A stretch of 32,474 nt of DNA from an uncultured Pseudomonadota bacterium (GTDB lineage Bacteria; Myxococcota_A; Bradymonadia; Bradymonadales; GCA-2716585): assembly GCA_937890335.1 (NCBI GenBank), contig CALBXO010000738.1, positions 1 through 32,474 on the forward strand, given 5' to 3'. The notes under the pieces were generated by a model, which saw nothing but the letters and a program-made list of their open reading frames with translations, was not told where the DNA came from and made no database searches. The translations under genes were made by a program, and so were the position numbers. Below, piece after piece: positions 8,040-15,816 of the stretch (its first letter is position 1; every line of letters starts with the position of its first letter).

Positions 8040-8092
8040 AATTGGCGAGCGGTCAGCCGCATGTGGCATAAGGAAGAGCGAAGAGGAACAGC

Positions 8093-8956
8093 ATGAACAC
8101 CCAGCTCACCAAGCCCAGCAACGTCACGACGGCCGGGATTCTGCTCGTCATTGGTGGGATCGTGTCCCTGGTGGTCACGATGGGAACCGCTGCGATCATG
8201 ATCCCCATCACCTTCTGCGTCTGGACCCCCGTCTCCATCTACGGATTCGTGGCTTCGGTCCTGGCCATCGTCAAGGGAGCACAGCTCCTGGGGGACGTGC
8301 AGCCGGGCGCCGGTGTGCCCATAGCGGCCCCCGTGCTCCTCATGCTCAACCTGCTCAACTTCGACATCGTCGGCGCGGCGTTGGGGGTGGTGGCGCTGGT
8401 CCTGGTCAATGACACCTCCACCAAGAATTGGCTAACCGGGCAGGGTCCGGTCCTGCTCGCCCCTGGGGTGGGTGGACCCATGACCAATGTGACGCCGGGG
8501 GCGCAGCAATTGGTCCCAGCCGGCGAGCCGCAATGGGGCGCGCCGGCCCCGCCGGCCCCCGCTCCCCCTGCTCCGGCGCCCGCGGCCCCGCCTGCGCCCG
8601 AGGCGCAGTGGGGAACGGCGACGCCGGACTCCGAGGCGGCCGCGGACCGTGCAGCGGCCGGTGCCGATTGGTCGGATTGGGGTGCCACTGGAGCCGAGGC
8701 CGGCCCGCCACCCGCCGCGCCAGACGCGGCGCTGGCGACCACGAGCCCCGAAATGCCCGCTCCAGCGCTGTCCTCCGCTACGCCGGTGGAGACCCCAGCC
8801 GTGGCGACTCTGCCTCCGGCGCTGGCCCCGGCGTCCGGCGACGAATGGGGTGAATGGGGCATGTCGGACGTGTCGGTGGACGAGACCCCGCCCGAGGCCG
8901 ATCCGCTGCGACCGGAAGCCTGGGACCTGGCCGACGATCTCAAGAAACCCCAATAG
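8093..8956 (+). CDS. membrane protein with Pro/Ala-rich, Trp-Gly tail
   Basis: 287 residues. The start has GAGGAA a few bases ahead. Three hydrophobic segments at about 13-40, 44-62 and 75-105 form the N-terminal half. The second half is a disordered Pro/Ala-rich stretch carrying repeated Trp-Gly motifs: PQWGAP, AQWGTA, DWSDWGA and DEWGEWG. The C-terminus is acidic. I do not recognise the family. Repeated Trp in a disordered tail suggests a docking surface for other proteins or for the membrane edge, but that is inference. It follows the two-component genes by 53 bp and precedes the nuclease-like gene by two bases, so it is probably in an operon with the latter. Confidence 0.75.
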   Translation: MNTQLTKPSNVTTAGILLVIGGIVSLVVTMGTAAIMIPITFCVWTPVSIYGFVASVLAIVKGAQLLGDVQPGAGVPIAAPVLLMLNLLNFDIVGAALGVVALVLVNDTSTKNWLTGQGPVLLAPGVGGPMTNVTPGAQQLVPAGEPQWGAPAPPAPAPPAPAPAAPPAPEAQWGTATPDSEAAADRAAAGADWSDWGATGAEAGPPPAAPDAALATTSPEMPAPALSSATPVETPAVATLPPALAPASGDEWGEWGMSDVSVDETPPEADPLRPEAWDLADDLKKPQ

Positions 8957-8958
8957 AC

Positions 8959-9396
8959 TTGCCCGACCCCCGCGACATCGCGCTGGCGCTGGCGCTGGGC
9001 CTCCTGGCGCTGTTGTTCTTGCGGTGGCTGTGGCGCCGCGCCGCCGCGCGCTTCACGGCGTGGAACCGCATGCGCCGCTCCCTGCGCGGGGAACGCAAGG
9101 CCGAAAAACTCCTCAAACGGCACGGCTTCTCCATCCTCGACCGCCAGGTGCCCTGCACCTACGCCGTCCTCGTGGATGATGAGCCCGTGAACATCGAGCT
9201 GCGCGCGGACCTGCTGGTCCAGAATGACGAGGGCATCTTCGTCGCCGAGGTCAAGACCGGCCGGAGCGCCCCCCGGATCCGAAACGCCGCCACTCGCCGG
9301 CAGCTGCTCGAGTACGCGGTGGCCTACGATGCGATTGGGGTGCTGCTCGTGGACATGGAGATCGGCGAATTTAGCGTGGTCCGATTTCCTCTCTGA
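8959..9396 (+). CDS. membrane-anchored PD-(D/E)XK nuclease-like protein
   Basis: 145 residues from a TTG codon two bases after the previous stop. An ATG further up in frame (8854) would overlap the previous gene by about 100 bp and lose the clean signal-anchor start, so the TTG is preferred but not proven. Residues 6-28 form one membrane helix followed by Arg-rich sequence, so the domain faces the cytoplasm. The rest fits a PD-(D/E)XK nuclease fold: Glu49 in a helix (ERKAEKLL), Asp84 (LRADLLV), Glu97-Val-Lys99 (FVAEVKTGR) and a later RRQLLEYA helix. This set resembles RecB-like and Holliday-junction-resolvase nucleases and small NERD-like proteins. A real DNA or RNA substrate is not shown. 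The gene ends 83 bp before the chosen sigma factor start. Confidence 0.75.
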   Translation: MPDPRDIALALALGLLALLFLRWLWRRAAARFTAWNRMRRSLRGERKAEKLLKRHGFSILDRQVPCTYAVLVDDEPVNIELRADLLVQNDEGIFVAEVKTGRSAPRIRNAATRRQLLEYAVAYDAIGVLLVDMEIGEFSVVRFPL

Positions 9397-9399
9397 ACC

Positions 9400-9427
9400 T
9401 TGACACTTGCATGAACGTGCCAATGTT
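9400..9427 (+). promoter_or_regulatory. possible promoter of the sigma factor gene
   Basis: A perfect TTGACA at 9400-9405 is followed, 16 bases on, by AATGTT (9422-9427), a poor -10 match. If used, the transcript starts near 9434, which supports the sigma factor start at 9480 over the ATG at 9411. Confidence 0.3.
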
Positions 9428-9479
9428 CCGGTGCACCCCTCGCCGCCCGCTGCGGTTGACGGTCCCAAGGACGAGCCCG

Positions 9480-10535
9480 ATGATGCATACAGCCCCGGTC
9501 TCCAACGTTCGCAGGAAACTGCGACCGAACCTCACCCGGAGAACTTTGCCAGGCGACACCGACACGCAAGAGCTGACTCCAGAGGTCGTCACGTTCACCG
9601 ACGACGACTTTGAGGATCTCGCGCTCGATGAGACCACGACGACGCCCGTGATCCTGCCGCCGGACACAACGGGCCTTGTGCTCGATCCTCTCCAGCAGTA
9701 CCTGGGCCGGCTGCGGCACATCGAGCCGCTGCCTCCCGAGGAGCAACAGGGCCTCGCCATCCGTTTTCAGGAGCACGGGGACGTGGTGGCGGCGCAGAAG
9801 CTCGTCGTCACGAACCTGCGGCTTGTGGTCAAGATCGCCAGGGAGTACCAGCGGCGCTGGGCCGACCTGCTCGATCTGATTCAGGAGGGCAACGTCGGCC
9901 TCGCCGAGGCCGTCAGGCGCTATGACCCGTACCGCGGCGTGCGCTTCACGTCCTACGCCCAGTACTGGATCCGGGCGATGATCCTCAACTACCTGATGAC
10001 GCACTTCCAGCCGGTGAAGATCGGTTCGACGCGCGCTGGACGGAAGCTCTTCTACAACCTGAAGAAGGCGCGCGAGCAGCTGCGGCAGCAGGGCCTGGAG
10101 GCTACGCCTCGGCTCATCGCTGACATGCTCGATGTGGACGAGGCCGAGGTCGTGCGGGTCGCGGGTTACCTGGACGCGCCGCCCGTGTCCATCGACGCCA
10201 AGGCACCCGGATACGAGAAGACCACCTACGGCGAGCTGCTCCCGGCGCAGACCGACAGCCCCGAAGAGGCCGCCGGGGAGCGGCAGGTGGGCATGCAGAT
10301 CGCGGAGACGATTCAGGACTTTGGCAAGACGCTGGCCAAGGACCGTGAGATCGCCATCTGGTTTGAGCGCATGATCGCCGAGGACCCGGTGTCATTGGTG
10401 GATCTCGGAGACCGTTTCGGCGTGTCCAAAGAGCGCATCCGGCAGGTGGAGGCGCAGATCAGGACGCGCTTCAAGCACTTCCTGGTGGAGCGCCACGGCG
10501 CGGAAATCCAGTTCGAGTTCCTCAACGAAAACTGA
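9480..10535 (+). CDS. rpoH: RpoH-type (sigma-32 group) RNA polymerase sigma factor
   Basis: 351 residues from the ATG at 9480, which has AAGGA eight bases ahead. An in-frame ATG at 9411 would add 23 basic residues with no ribosome site. Region 2 (about residues 70-180) carries LVVTNLRLVVKIA, LLDLIQEGNVGLAEAV and RFTSYAQYWIRA. It is followed by GRKLFYNLKK, which matches the RpoH box found in heat-shock sigma factors. Region 4 at the C-terminus has VSLVDLGDRFGVSKERIRQ, the -35 binding helix-turn-helix. The long acidic N-terminal extension (about 70 residues before region 1.2) is unusual for RpoH. It probably directs stress or developmental genes. Myxobacteria carry several sigma-32 paralogues, so the exact regulon is open. 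Confidence 0.88.
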   Translation: MMHTAPVSNVRRKLRPNLTRRTLPGDTDTQELTPEVVTFTDDDFEDLALDETTTTPVILPPDTTGLVLDPLQQYLGRLRHIEPLPPEEQQGLAIRFQEHGDVVAAQKLVVTNLRLVVKIAREYQRRWADLLDLIQEGNVGLAEAVRRYDPYRGVRFTSYAQYWIRAMILNYLMTHFQPVKIGSTRAGRKLFYNLKKAREQLRQQGLEATPRLIADMLDVDEAEVVRVAGYLDAPPVSIDAKAPGYEKTTYGELLPAQTDSPEEAAGERQVGMQIAETIQDFGKTLAKDREIAIWFERMIAEDPVSLVDLGDRFGVSKERIRQVEAQIRTRFKHFLVERHGAEIQFEFLNEN

Positions 10536-10568
10536 TCGGTTTCCGCCGGCGCGCGGCCCGGTCTCAGC

Positions 10569-11012
10569 TCACGGCTTCCACATCAGCTGCACCCGTTTGG
10601 CCAGCGCGGTCTCCTCTGCGCGTTTGCGCGTGAGGGCAGCCGGATCTGTGATGTCATACCAGGCGTCCGCGTCGGGCGCCCGGTGCTGTTTGTGCACGGT
10701 GACGTTGATGCCAACGCCCATGGGCGCGACAATCACAGTGAACCGCACCCGTTCGCGCTGGTTCTCACCGGTGTCCATCCACTGCGTCGCCAGCAGCAGA
10801 TCCTGACGACTCTCGACCTCAATGGGCCACTTTTCCTCGGCCGCGACCGTCAGCACACAGTCCCACAGGGCGTTGACCTGCTCGGCGCGCGGGTCGGGTT
10901 TGCTCTCGGACAGCGCGCGCAGCTCGCTTGCGGTGTAGCAGGCGGGCAGCGCGAGTGTGAGGATGCAGGCGATGACCGGGGCATATCGCATGGTGTGCAG
11001 AGGTTGCCTCAT
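10569..11012 (-). CDS. small lipoprotein of unknown function
   Basis: 147 residues from the ATG at 11012; a second ATG at 10991 gives a tighter lipoprotein signal (MRYAPVIACILTLALPAC) and may be the real start. The lipid Cys is residue 25 from the first start and 18 from the second. The mature domain (about 115 residues) has WDCVLTVAAEEKWPIEVESR, then a run of beta strands (RVRFTVIVAPMGVGINVTV), similar in outline to small outer-membrane-associated lipoproteins, but I cannot name a family. The gene is convergent with rpoH (33 bp apart) and divergent from the TPR lipoprotein at 11049 (36 bp between starts). Confidence 0.75.
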   Translation of the reverse strand: MRQPLHTMRYAPVIACILTLALPACYTASELRALSESKPDPRAEQVNALWDCVLTVAAEEKWPIEVESRQDLLLATQWMDTGENQRERVRFTVIVAPMGVGINVTVHKQHRAPDADAWYDITDPAALTRKRAEETALAKRVQLMWKP

Positions 11013-11048
11013 GGATCACAAACCTGCAACGTGGGACCGGTGAACACG

Positions 11049-11960
11049 ATGGACATGAATCTACCTCCGTCGACGCCCGCCAACGCGCGGGTGTCCGTGG
11101 GTGTCTTGCGCGGGCTCTTCGGACCACTCGCGGCCCTCTTGCTCTGTGCGCTCTTCCTGACCGCCTGCCCCGGCGGCGCCGTCCAGCTCGAGGACGAAAA
11201 GCGCCGGGGTGTGGAGGGCGAGGTGCTGCCACGAACGAGCAGAACCGAAGCGCGCGGGCACTTCGTCAAGGGTAACGAGTTGTCCCGCGAGGGGAATTTC
11301 AAAGCGGCGGTTCGTCGCTACGACAAAGCCATCGCGATCGACCCGAAATTCCGCGACGCGTACATCAACCGAGGGATCGCCCACATGGAGATCGTCCGGT
11401 TCGACAAAGCGCTACCGGATTTTGCGGAGGCCCTCGAGATCGGCCCGGAAGACGCCCTTGTCTACTTCAATCTGGGCAACGCCTACGCCGTGCACGCGCA
11501 GTGGGAGATGGCGGTGAAGTGCTACGAGAAGGCCCTCGAACTGGACGATTCGCACGGCGGCGCCCGCAACAATCTGGGGAACGCGTTGGCATCTTCCGAC
11601 CGCGTGGACGACGCGGTGCGGGTCTTTGCAGAGTACAGTCAGCGCAACCCGGACAGCGCCGTTGGGTACAACAACCTCGGGGTCGCGCTCGAGATCGGTG
11701 GCCGCGACAACGAGGCCATGAGCGCATACCAGCGGGCCATCTCAGCGGACGCCAAGCACCCCGACGCGTACATGAACCTGGGCAAGCTCCAGCGCAAGCG
11801 CGGCAACGCCTGCGCCGCCATGGGCACCCTGTCGACGTTCATCAAGCTCGTGGACGACCCCGACGACATCTTCCGCCTGAAGATGGAAGGCATGCTCGGC
11901 AGCTTGCTGGCCCAATGCCCGAGCGGCGCGCACTACATCAATGACGTTGGAGCGAACTGA
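11049..11960 (+). CDS. TPR lipoprotein
   Basis: 303 residues. The signal has an unusually long N-terminal part before the hydrophobic core and ends in LFLTAC, lipid Cys 40. A GTG at 11040 with GTGGGA just ahead is an alternative start adding three residues. From residue about 68 there are roughly six tetratricopeptide repeats. Typical pieces are GNELSREGNFKAAVRRYDKA, YINRGIAHMEI, FNLGNAYAVHAQWEMAVKCY, NNLGNALASSDRVDDAV, YNNLGVALEIGGRDNEAMSA and YMNLGKLQRKRGN. TPR lipoproteins of this type often act as scaffolds in outer-membrane or type IV pilus assembly (PilF-like); the partner here is unknown. It is collinear with the lipoprotein on the other strand and their 3' ends overlap by 23 bp. Confidence 0.85.
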   Translation: MDMNLPPSTPANARVSVGVLRGLFGPLAALLLCALFLTACPGGAVQLEDEKRRGVEGEVLPRTSRTEARGHFVKGNELSREGNFKAAVRRYDKAIAIDPKFRDAYINRGIAHMEIVRFDKALPDFAEALEIGPEDALVYFNLGNAYAVHAQWEMAVKCYEKALELDDSHGGARNNLGNALASSDRVDDAVRVFAEYSQRNPDSAVGYNNLGVALEIGGRDNEAMSAYQRAISADAKHPDAYMNLGKLQRKRGNACAAMGTLSTFIKLVDDPDDIFRLKMEGMLGSLLAQCPSGAHYINDVGAN

Positions 11961-12717
11961 TCCGGGACTGGATCTTTCGCGCTTCGATTGACTCCGGGGG
12001 GCTCAGCGCCACAAAGCGCCGCAGCAGAGCCACGCCCTCCGCCTTGCGCCCTTGCCGGACCCGGAGCAGCCCAAGGTTGAAGTGGGCGTCCGGGTGGTCT
12101 GGGGCGATCGCCAGGGCGCGCTCGTACGCGGCCGCGGCCTCGGCTGGGCGCTTCTGCATCTCCAACATGGTGCCCAGGTTGTTGAAACCCTCGGAGCGGT
12201 CGGGGTAGCGGTCGTTGAACTCGCGGAAAATGGCCTCCGCCTCCGCAAAGCGCCCGTCTGATGCGTACGCGTTGCCGAGGTTGTTGAGGGTCCCGGCCTG
12301 GTCGCGGTCCTTGTCCAGGCTCTTCAAGTAGCAGTCGACAGCGTTGTCCCACATGGCCATCGCGGCGTAGACGTTGCCCAGGTTGTAGTAGGTTCCCGCG
12401 TCGTCAGCGCCGAGCTCGATGGCCTCCGCGAAGTCCACGAGCGCCAGGTCGAACCGCCGCGCCTGGATGTGCGCGATTCCCCGGTTGCGCCAGGCGTCGG
12501 CGAGCTGTGGGTTGGCATCGATGGCGTCGTCGTAGTGACGGATGGCCACCTTCCAACTCTGGTCGTCCATGGCGTCGTTGCCGGCCACGAAAGCGGCGCT
12601 GGCGGCGGGAGCGGGCGGCGGCACTTTGTCGGGAAGGGGCTGGGTGCGGTCCAGGGTTCCACACGCAGCTGCGGTGAAGACGAGGGGGGCGGCAACGAGC
12701 AGCAGGTATCGATTCAC
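11938..12717 (-). CDS. TPR lipoprotein, paralogue of the convergent neighbour
   Basis: 259 residues. The start is the GTG at 12717, with GAGGAG (12724-12729) six bases ahead; the ATG further upstream at 12759 lacks a ribosome site and would spoil the signal. The signal is MNRYLLLVAAPLVFTAAAC, lipid Cys 19. After a Pro/Ala linker come about six TPR units: AGNDAMDDQSWKVAIRHY, WRNRGIAHIQARRFDLAL, YYNLGNVYAAMAMWDNAVDC, NNLGNAYASDGRFAEAEAIF, FNNLGTMLEMQKRPAEAAAA and FNLGLLRVRQGRKAEGVAL. Unit order matches the neighbour at 11049 unit by unit, so the pair looks like an inverted duplication. The stop lies inside the end of that neighbour. Likely an outer-membrane-attached scaffold in the periplasm. 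Confidence 0.87.
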   Translation of the reverse strand: MNRYLLLVAAPLVFTAAACGTLDRTQPLPDKVPPPAPAASAAFVAGNDAMDDQSWKVAIRHYDDAIDANPQLADAWRNRGIAHIQARRFDLALVDFAEAIELGADDAGTYYNLGNVYAAMAMWDNAVDCYLKSLDKDRDQAGTLNNLGNAYASDGRFAEAEAIFREFNDRYPDRSEGFNNLGTMLEMQKRPAEAAAAYERALAIAPDHPDAHFNLGLLRVRQGRKAEGVALLRRFVALSPPESIEARKIQSRISSLQRH

Positions 12718-12819
12718 GGGCGACTCCTCGAAAGGGTGGCAGGGGGGACCGGCGCGCACGGGCGCAGTGGGAACCGGTCCCCGAAGCGTCAGACGGAGGC
12801 GCTGCGCGTTTCATTCAAA

Positions 12820-12844
12820 GGGGGGCCGTGGCATAGTGCCCCCC
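12820..12844 (+). promoter_or_regulatory. stem-loop abutting the deoxynucleoside kinase start
   Basis: GGGGGGC at 12820-12826 and GCCCCCC at 12838-12844 form a perfect seven-pair stem with an 11-base loop; the ATG begins two bases later. The loop holds CATAGT (12832-12837), a fair -10 box eight bases before the ATG, so the transcript might start at or near the ATG. There is no ribosome site. Confidence 0.4.
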
Positions 12845-12845
12845 G

Positions 12846-13493
12846 ATGCCATTGTTCGTCTCCATAGCCGGCAACATCGGAGCCGGAAAGACCACCGCCT
12901 GCAACGTGATCGCCGAAGCTTTTGGCCTGCGAACGTTGCACGAGCCCGTGGTCGACAATCGTTTCCTGTCGCCCTACTACGCGGACATGCGGCGCTGGTC
13001 GTTCACGCTGCAGATGGAGTTTCTGCTCAAGCGCATCGAGCACCATACGCTGGTGGACACTGCCAAGACGGGCTGCATCCAGGACCGCACACTGCTCGAG
13101 GACCCCGAGATCTTTGCCAAGTACCTGCACGGGCTGGGCAATATGTCGGACGACGAGCTCGATCTGTATTTTGACTACGTGCGGATGCTGTTACCGACGA
13201 TTCGGCAGCCCGACCGCATCATCTTCCTGAGCTGCCCGGACGTGAACGTATTGCTTCGCCGCATCGCCGAGCGTGGCCGGGCAGCGGAGTCCGGGCTCGA
13301 GGCCCAGTTCCTGCGGGGCCTGGCCCACTACTACGCGGTGTTTCCGCAGGTCTGCGAGTCGAAGTATGGCATTCCGACTTTGAGCATCGACGTGGATGCC
13401 ATCGACATCCGAACCCCGGCTGGAAAGGCGTCGTTCCTGTCGCAGGTCGAGGGGTTCCTGTTCGAAGACCAACGCTCGGGTCGCCTCTTCTGA
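12846..13493 (+). CDS. deoxynucleoside kinase
   Basis: 215 residues. It phosphorylates deoxynucleosides with ATP in nucleotide salvage, in the cytoplasm. Motifs of the dNK/dGK-dAK family are all present: P-loop GNIGAGKTT (9-17, Lys15), the catalytic-type Glu33 in LHEPV, Asp80-Arg81 in CIQDRTLLED, and an Arg-rich lid LLRRIAERGRAAE (136-148). Length is normal for the bacterial enzymes of this family. Which base is preferred cannot be read safely. No Shine-Dalgarno is visible; a GC stem-loop sits against the ATG. The TGA overlaps the next ATG by one base (TGATG), so the two genes are coupled. Confidence 0.93.
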   Translation: MPLFVSIAGNIGAGKTTACNVIAEAFGLRTLHEPVVDNRFLSPYYADMRRWSFTLQMEFLLKRIEHHTLVDTAKTGCIQDRTLLEDPEIFAKYLHGLGNMSDDELDLYFDYVRMLLPTIRQPDRIIFLSCPDVNVLLRRIAERGRAAESGLEAQFLRGLAHYYAVFPQVCESKYGIPTLSIDVDAIDIRTPAGKASFLSQVEGFLFEDQRSGRLF

Positions 13494-14908
13494 TGACAAC
13501 AGACCGTATCTGGGAAGGCGACGTAGTCGTTGTGGGTGCAGGGCCGGCGGGTGCCTGGGCTGCGGCTTGCCTGGCGCGGGGCGGTGCACGCGTGGCGCTC
13601 GTCGACAGACGGCCCCGCGGCGATGCCGGCGCGCAATGGGTCAACGGGCTCGCGTCCTGGCTCCTGGACGAAGCTGGCTGCGTCCACCCCCGCCCCCCGG
13701 AGCTGCTCGGCGCAGGTCACCGCTTCACGATCCTGTCCCCGCTCGGCAACCACCGCGTCGATGTCGACGACCACCCTCTCTACGAGGTGGACATGCGTCT
13801 GCTGGGTCTGCGTCTCGCCGACGAGGCGGAGGCGGCGGGGGCTGAGATGCTCTGGGAGACCGTCGCTGAGGAGGTGGAGATTGGCTCCGCCGGTCGGCCG
13901 GTGGCGCTGACCGCCACGCGCACCTCCGGTGGCATCGAGGAGCGGCTGCGGTTGCGCGCCTCTGTGTTTGTGGATGCCTCGGGGCTGCCGGCGGTCCTTC
14001 GCCGTCAGGTGCCCCGGCTTGCGCACGCCTGTCCGCCTCCGGCGCCGTCGGACCTCTGCGTGGCTGCGCAGGAGGTCCGGGAGATCTCAGATCGCGGCGG
14101 CGCCCGGGCGTTCCTGGGCCGTCACGACGCTGAACCGGAGCAGACCCTGGCCTGGACCGGCGTGGAGGGGGGCTACTCCGTGCTGAATGTACGGGTGGAC
14201 GCTGACTTCAACCGCATGTCGATCCTGACGGGCTCCACGGCCCTGCCGCGCTACCGGTCCGGGCGCCGTATCCTTGACGATTTTGCGCGCCAACACGACT
14301 GGGTCGGGCCGCGGATCTTTGGTGGTTCGCGCGCGCTGCCACTTCGGCGCCCGTACAGCCGCCTGGTCGCGCCTGGCATTGCGCTGCTCGGCGACGCCGC
14401 CTGCCAGGTCTACCCCACGCATGGCAGCGGCATCGGGATCGGCCTGGCTGCGGCGCGCATGTTGGCCGACGCCATCCTGGGCGCCCTGCGTCGCCGCGAG
14501 GATCCGGGCGCGCGCCCGGCCATGTGGGGCTATTCCAGCGCCTTCCACCGCAAGTGGGGCGCGCTGATGTGCAGCGCGGACGCGTTCCGTCGGTTCTCGC
14601 AGACACTGCGCCCGGCGGACGTGGACCGCATGATGGGCCATGGGATTCTGAGCCCGCAGATGGTGGCCGACGGGCTGGCGCAGAGGCCCGCGTCCGTACA
14701 CCTGGACGGCCTGTGGACCCAGCTGCGCGGCATGTCCAAAGCGGGCGATCTCGCGGCCCGCTTGATCCCGGTGCTCGCGCGCTTGCCACTGATCGAGCGC
14801 GTGGCCGCCACCTACCCCAAACGCGACAGCGGTCACATCCAGGTCGACATCTATCGGTACGAGCGACGCATGCGCTGGCTCGTAGACAGTGTTGGCTCGC
14901 GCAGATAG
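13493..14908 (+). CDS. FAD-dependent oxidoreductase (geranylgeranyl-reductase/halogenase-like)
   Basis: 471 residues. The N-terminal Rossmann motif VVVVGAGPAGAWAA (11-24) ends its second strand in Asp38, and a second FAD-binding motif LLGDAACQVYPTHGSGIG lies around residue 300. Both are typical of the p-hydroxybenzoate-hydroxylase-like group that includes geranylgeranyl reductases, lycopene cyclases and halogenases. The halogenase WxWxIP motif is not present, so a reductase or monooxygenase is more likely. The substrate is unknown. The ATG overlaps the stop of the kinase gene by one base. No signal peptide; the C-terminal region has basic patches that could touch the membrane. The link to a nucleoside kinase is unexplained and may only reflect operon packing. 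Confidence 0.85.
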   Translation: MTTDRIWEGDVVVVGAGPAGAWAAACLARGGARVALVDRRPRGDAGAQWVNGLASWLLDEAGCVHPRPPELLGAGHRFTILSPLGNHRVDVDDHPLYEVDMRLLGLRLADEAEAAGAEMLWETVAEEVEIGSAGRPVALTATRTSGGIEERLRLRASVFVDASGLPAVLRRQVPRLAHACPPPAPSDLCVAAQEVREISDRGGARAFLGRHDAEPEQTLAWTGVEGGYSVLNVRVDADFNRMSILTGSTALPRYRSGRRILDDFARQHDWVGPRIFGGSRALPLRRPYSRLVAPGIALLGDAACQVYPTHGSGIGIGLAAARMLADAILGALRRREDPGARPAMWGYSSAFHRKWGALMCSADAFRRFSQTLRPADVDRMMGHGILSPQMVADGLAQRPASVHLDGLWTQLRGMSKAGDLAARLIPVLARLPLIERVAATYPKRDSGHIQVDIYRYERRMRWLVDSVGSRR

Positions 14909-14919
14909 ACTCCGCAGCC

Positions 14920-15816
14920 ATGAAGAAGAAGGGCGTCCTCACCATTTTTGTTGTCTTTGGTTTCCTGGCCACCGTGTTTTTTCTTTTCATGCTGGCGGCG
15001 CTCGGCGGAGCCGACTCAGGCCTGGCGTTGACGGGTAAAGGCATCGGCGTCGTGGAGATCCTCGGCCCGATCATGGACAGCAAGAAGGCCGTCGAACAGA
15101 TCGAGTCCTTCGCCAAGAACGACAACGTCAAAGGCATCATCCTGCGCATCGACTCGCCAGGTGGCGCAGTGGCCCCGAGCCAGGAGATCTACTACGCGGT
15201 CCACGAGGCCAAGAAGAAGAAGAAGGTCTACGTCAGCATGGGCAACCTGGCGGCCTCGGGCGGGTATTACATCGCCTGCGCGGGAGACAAGATCTATGCG
15301 TTGCCAGGCTCGGTGACGGGGTCCATAGGCGTCATCACCCAGATCACCAACGTGTCCGAGCTCGCGGAGCTGGCCAAGATAAAGATGGTCACGATCAAGA
15401 GCGGCAAGCACAAAGACATGGGCAACCCGTTCCGGGAGTTCAGCGAGGACGACCGGGCCGTGTTCACCTCCATGATCGATGACATCTACGAGCAGTTCGT
15501 GACCCATATCGCCGAGTCCCGCGGGATGGAGGTGGAGAAGGTCAAGTCGCTGGCCGATGGCCGCGTCTACACCGGTCGCCAGGCCTTGGCCAACGGCCTC
15601 GTCGATGAGCTGGGGCCACTCCAGAAGGTGGCGCTCGACCTCGGCGCTGAGGTTGGAATCGAAGGCAAGCCCGCGTTGATCTATCCTCCCAAGGATGACG
15701 ACGAGTTCCTCAAGAGACTGCTCGAGGGCTCAGCCCAGACCATCACCCGAGGCGCTCTCCGCTCCCTCTCGGAGGCCTCGGTCCCCACGTTTGAGTACCG
15801 CTATGTGGGACCGTAG
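14920..15816 (+). CDS. sppA: signal peptide peptidase SppA, short form
   Basis: 298 residues. A basic start (MKKKG) and one membrane segment (6-28) anchor the protein, with the S49 protease domain outside the cytoplasm. Key parts are RIDSPGGAV (76-84), the nucleophile Ser113 in NLAASGGYYIA, and the catalytic Lys165 in SGKHKDMGNP. DGRVYTGRQALANGLVDELG closes the domain. SppA cuts signal peptides left in the membrane after export. The length fits the single-domain type rather than the long E. coli form. It begins 11 bp after the FAD gene, and its last 14 bp overlap the start of the TolC-like gene. An operon with the two export or envelope genes behind it is likely. Confidence 0.93.
   Translation: MKKKGVLTIFVVFGFLATVFFLFMLAALGGADSGLALTGKGIGVVEILGPIMDSKKAVEQIESFAKNDNVKGIILRIDSPGGAVAPSQEIYYAVHEAKKKKKVYVSMGNLAASGGYYIACAGDKIYALPGSVTGSIGVITQITNVSELAELAKIKMVTIKSGKHKDMGNPFREFSEDDRAVFTSMIDDIYEQFVTHIAESRGMEVEKVKSLADGRVYTGRQALANGLVDELGPLQKVALDLGAEVGIEGKPALIYPPKDDDEFLKRLLEGSAQTITRGALRSLSEASVPTFEYRYVGP

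Noticed and set aside
9411-9479. Sigma factor start at 9411
   Set aside because: No ribosome site, and a TTGACA at 9400 would place the transcript start after it; 9480 has AAGGA at good distance.
15803-15816. sppA/TolC-like 14-bp overlap as a fused gene or frameshift
   Set aside because: Both proteins are full length with their own normal ends, and the overlap is common in tight operons.
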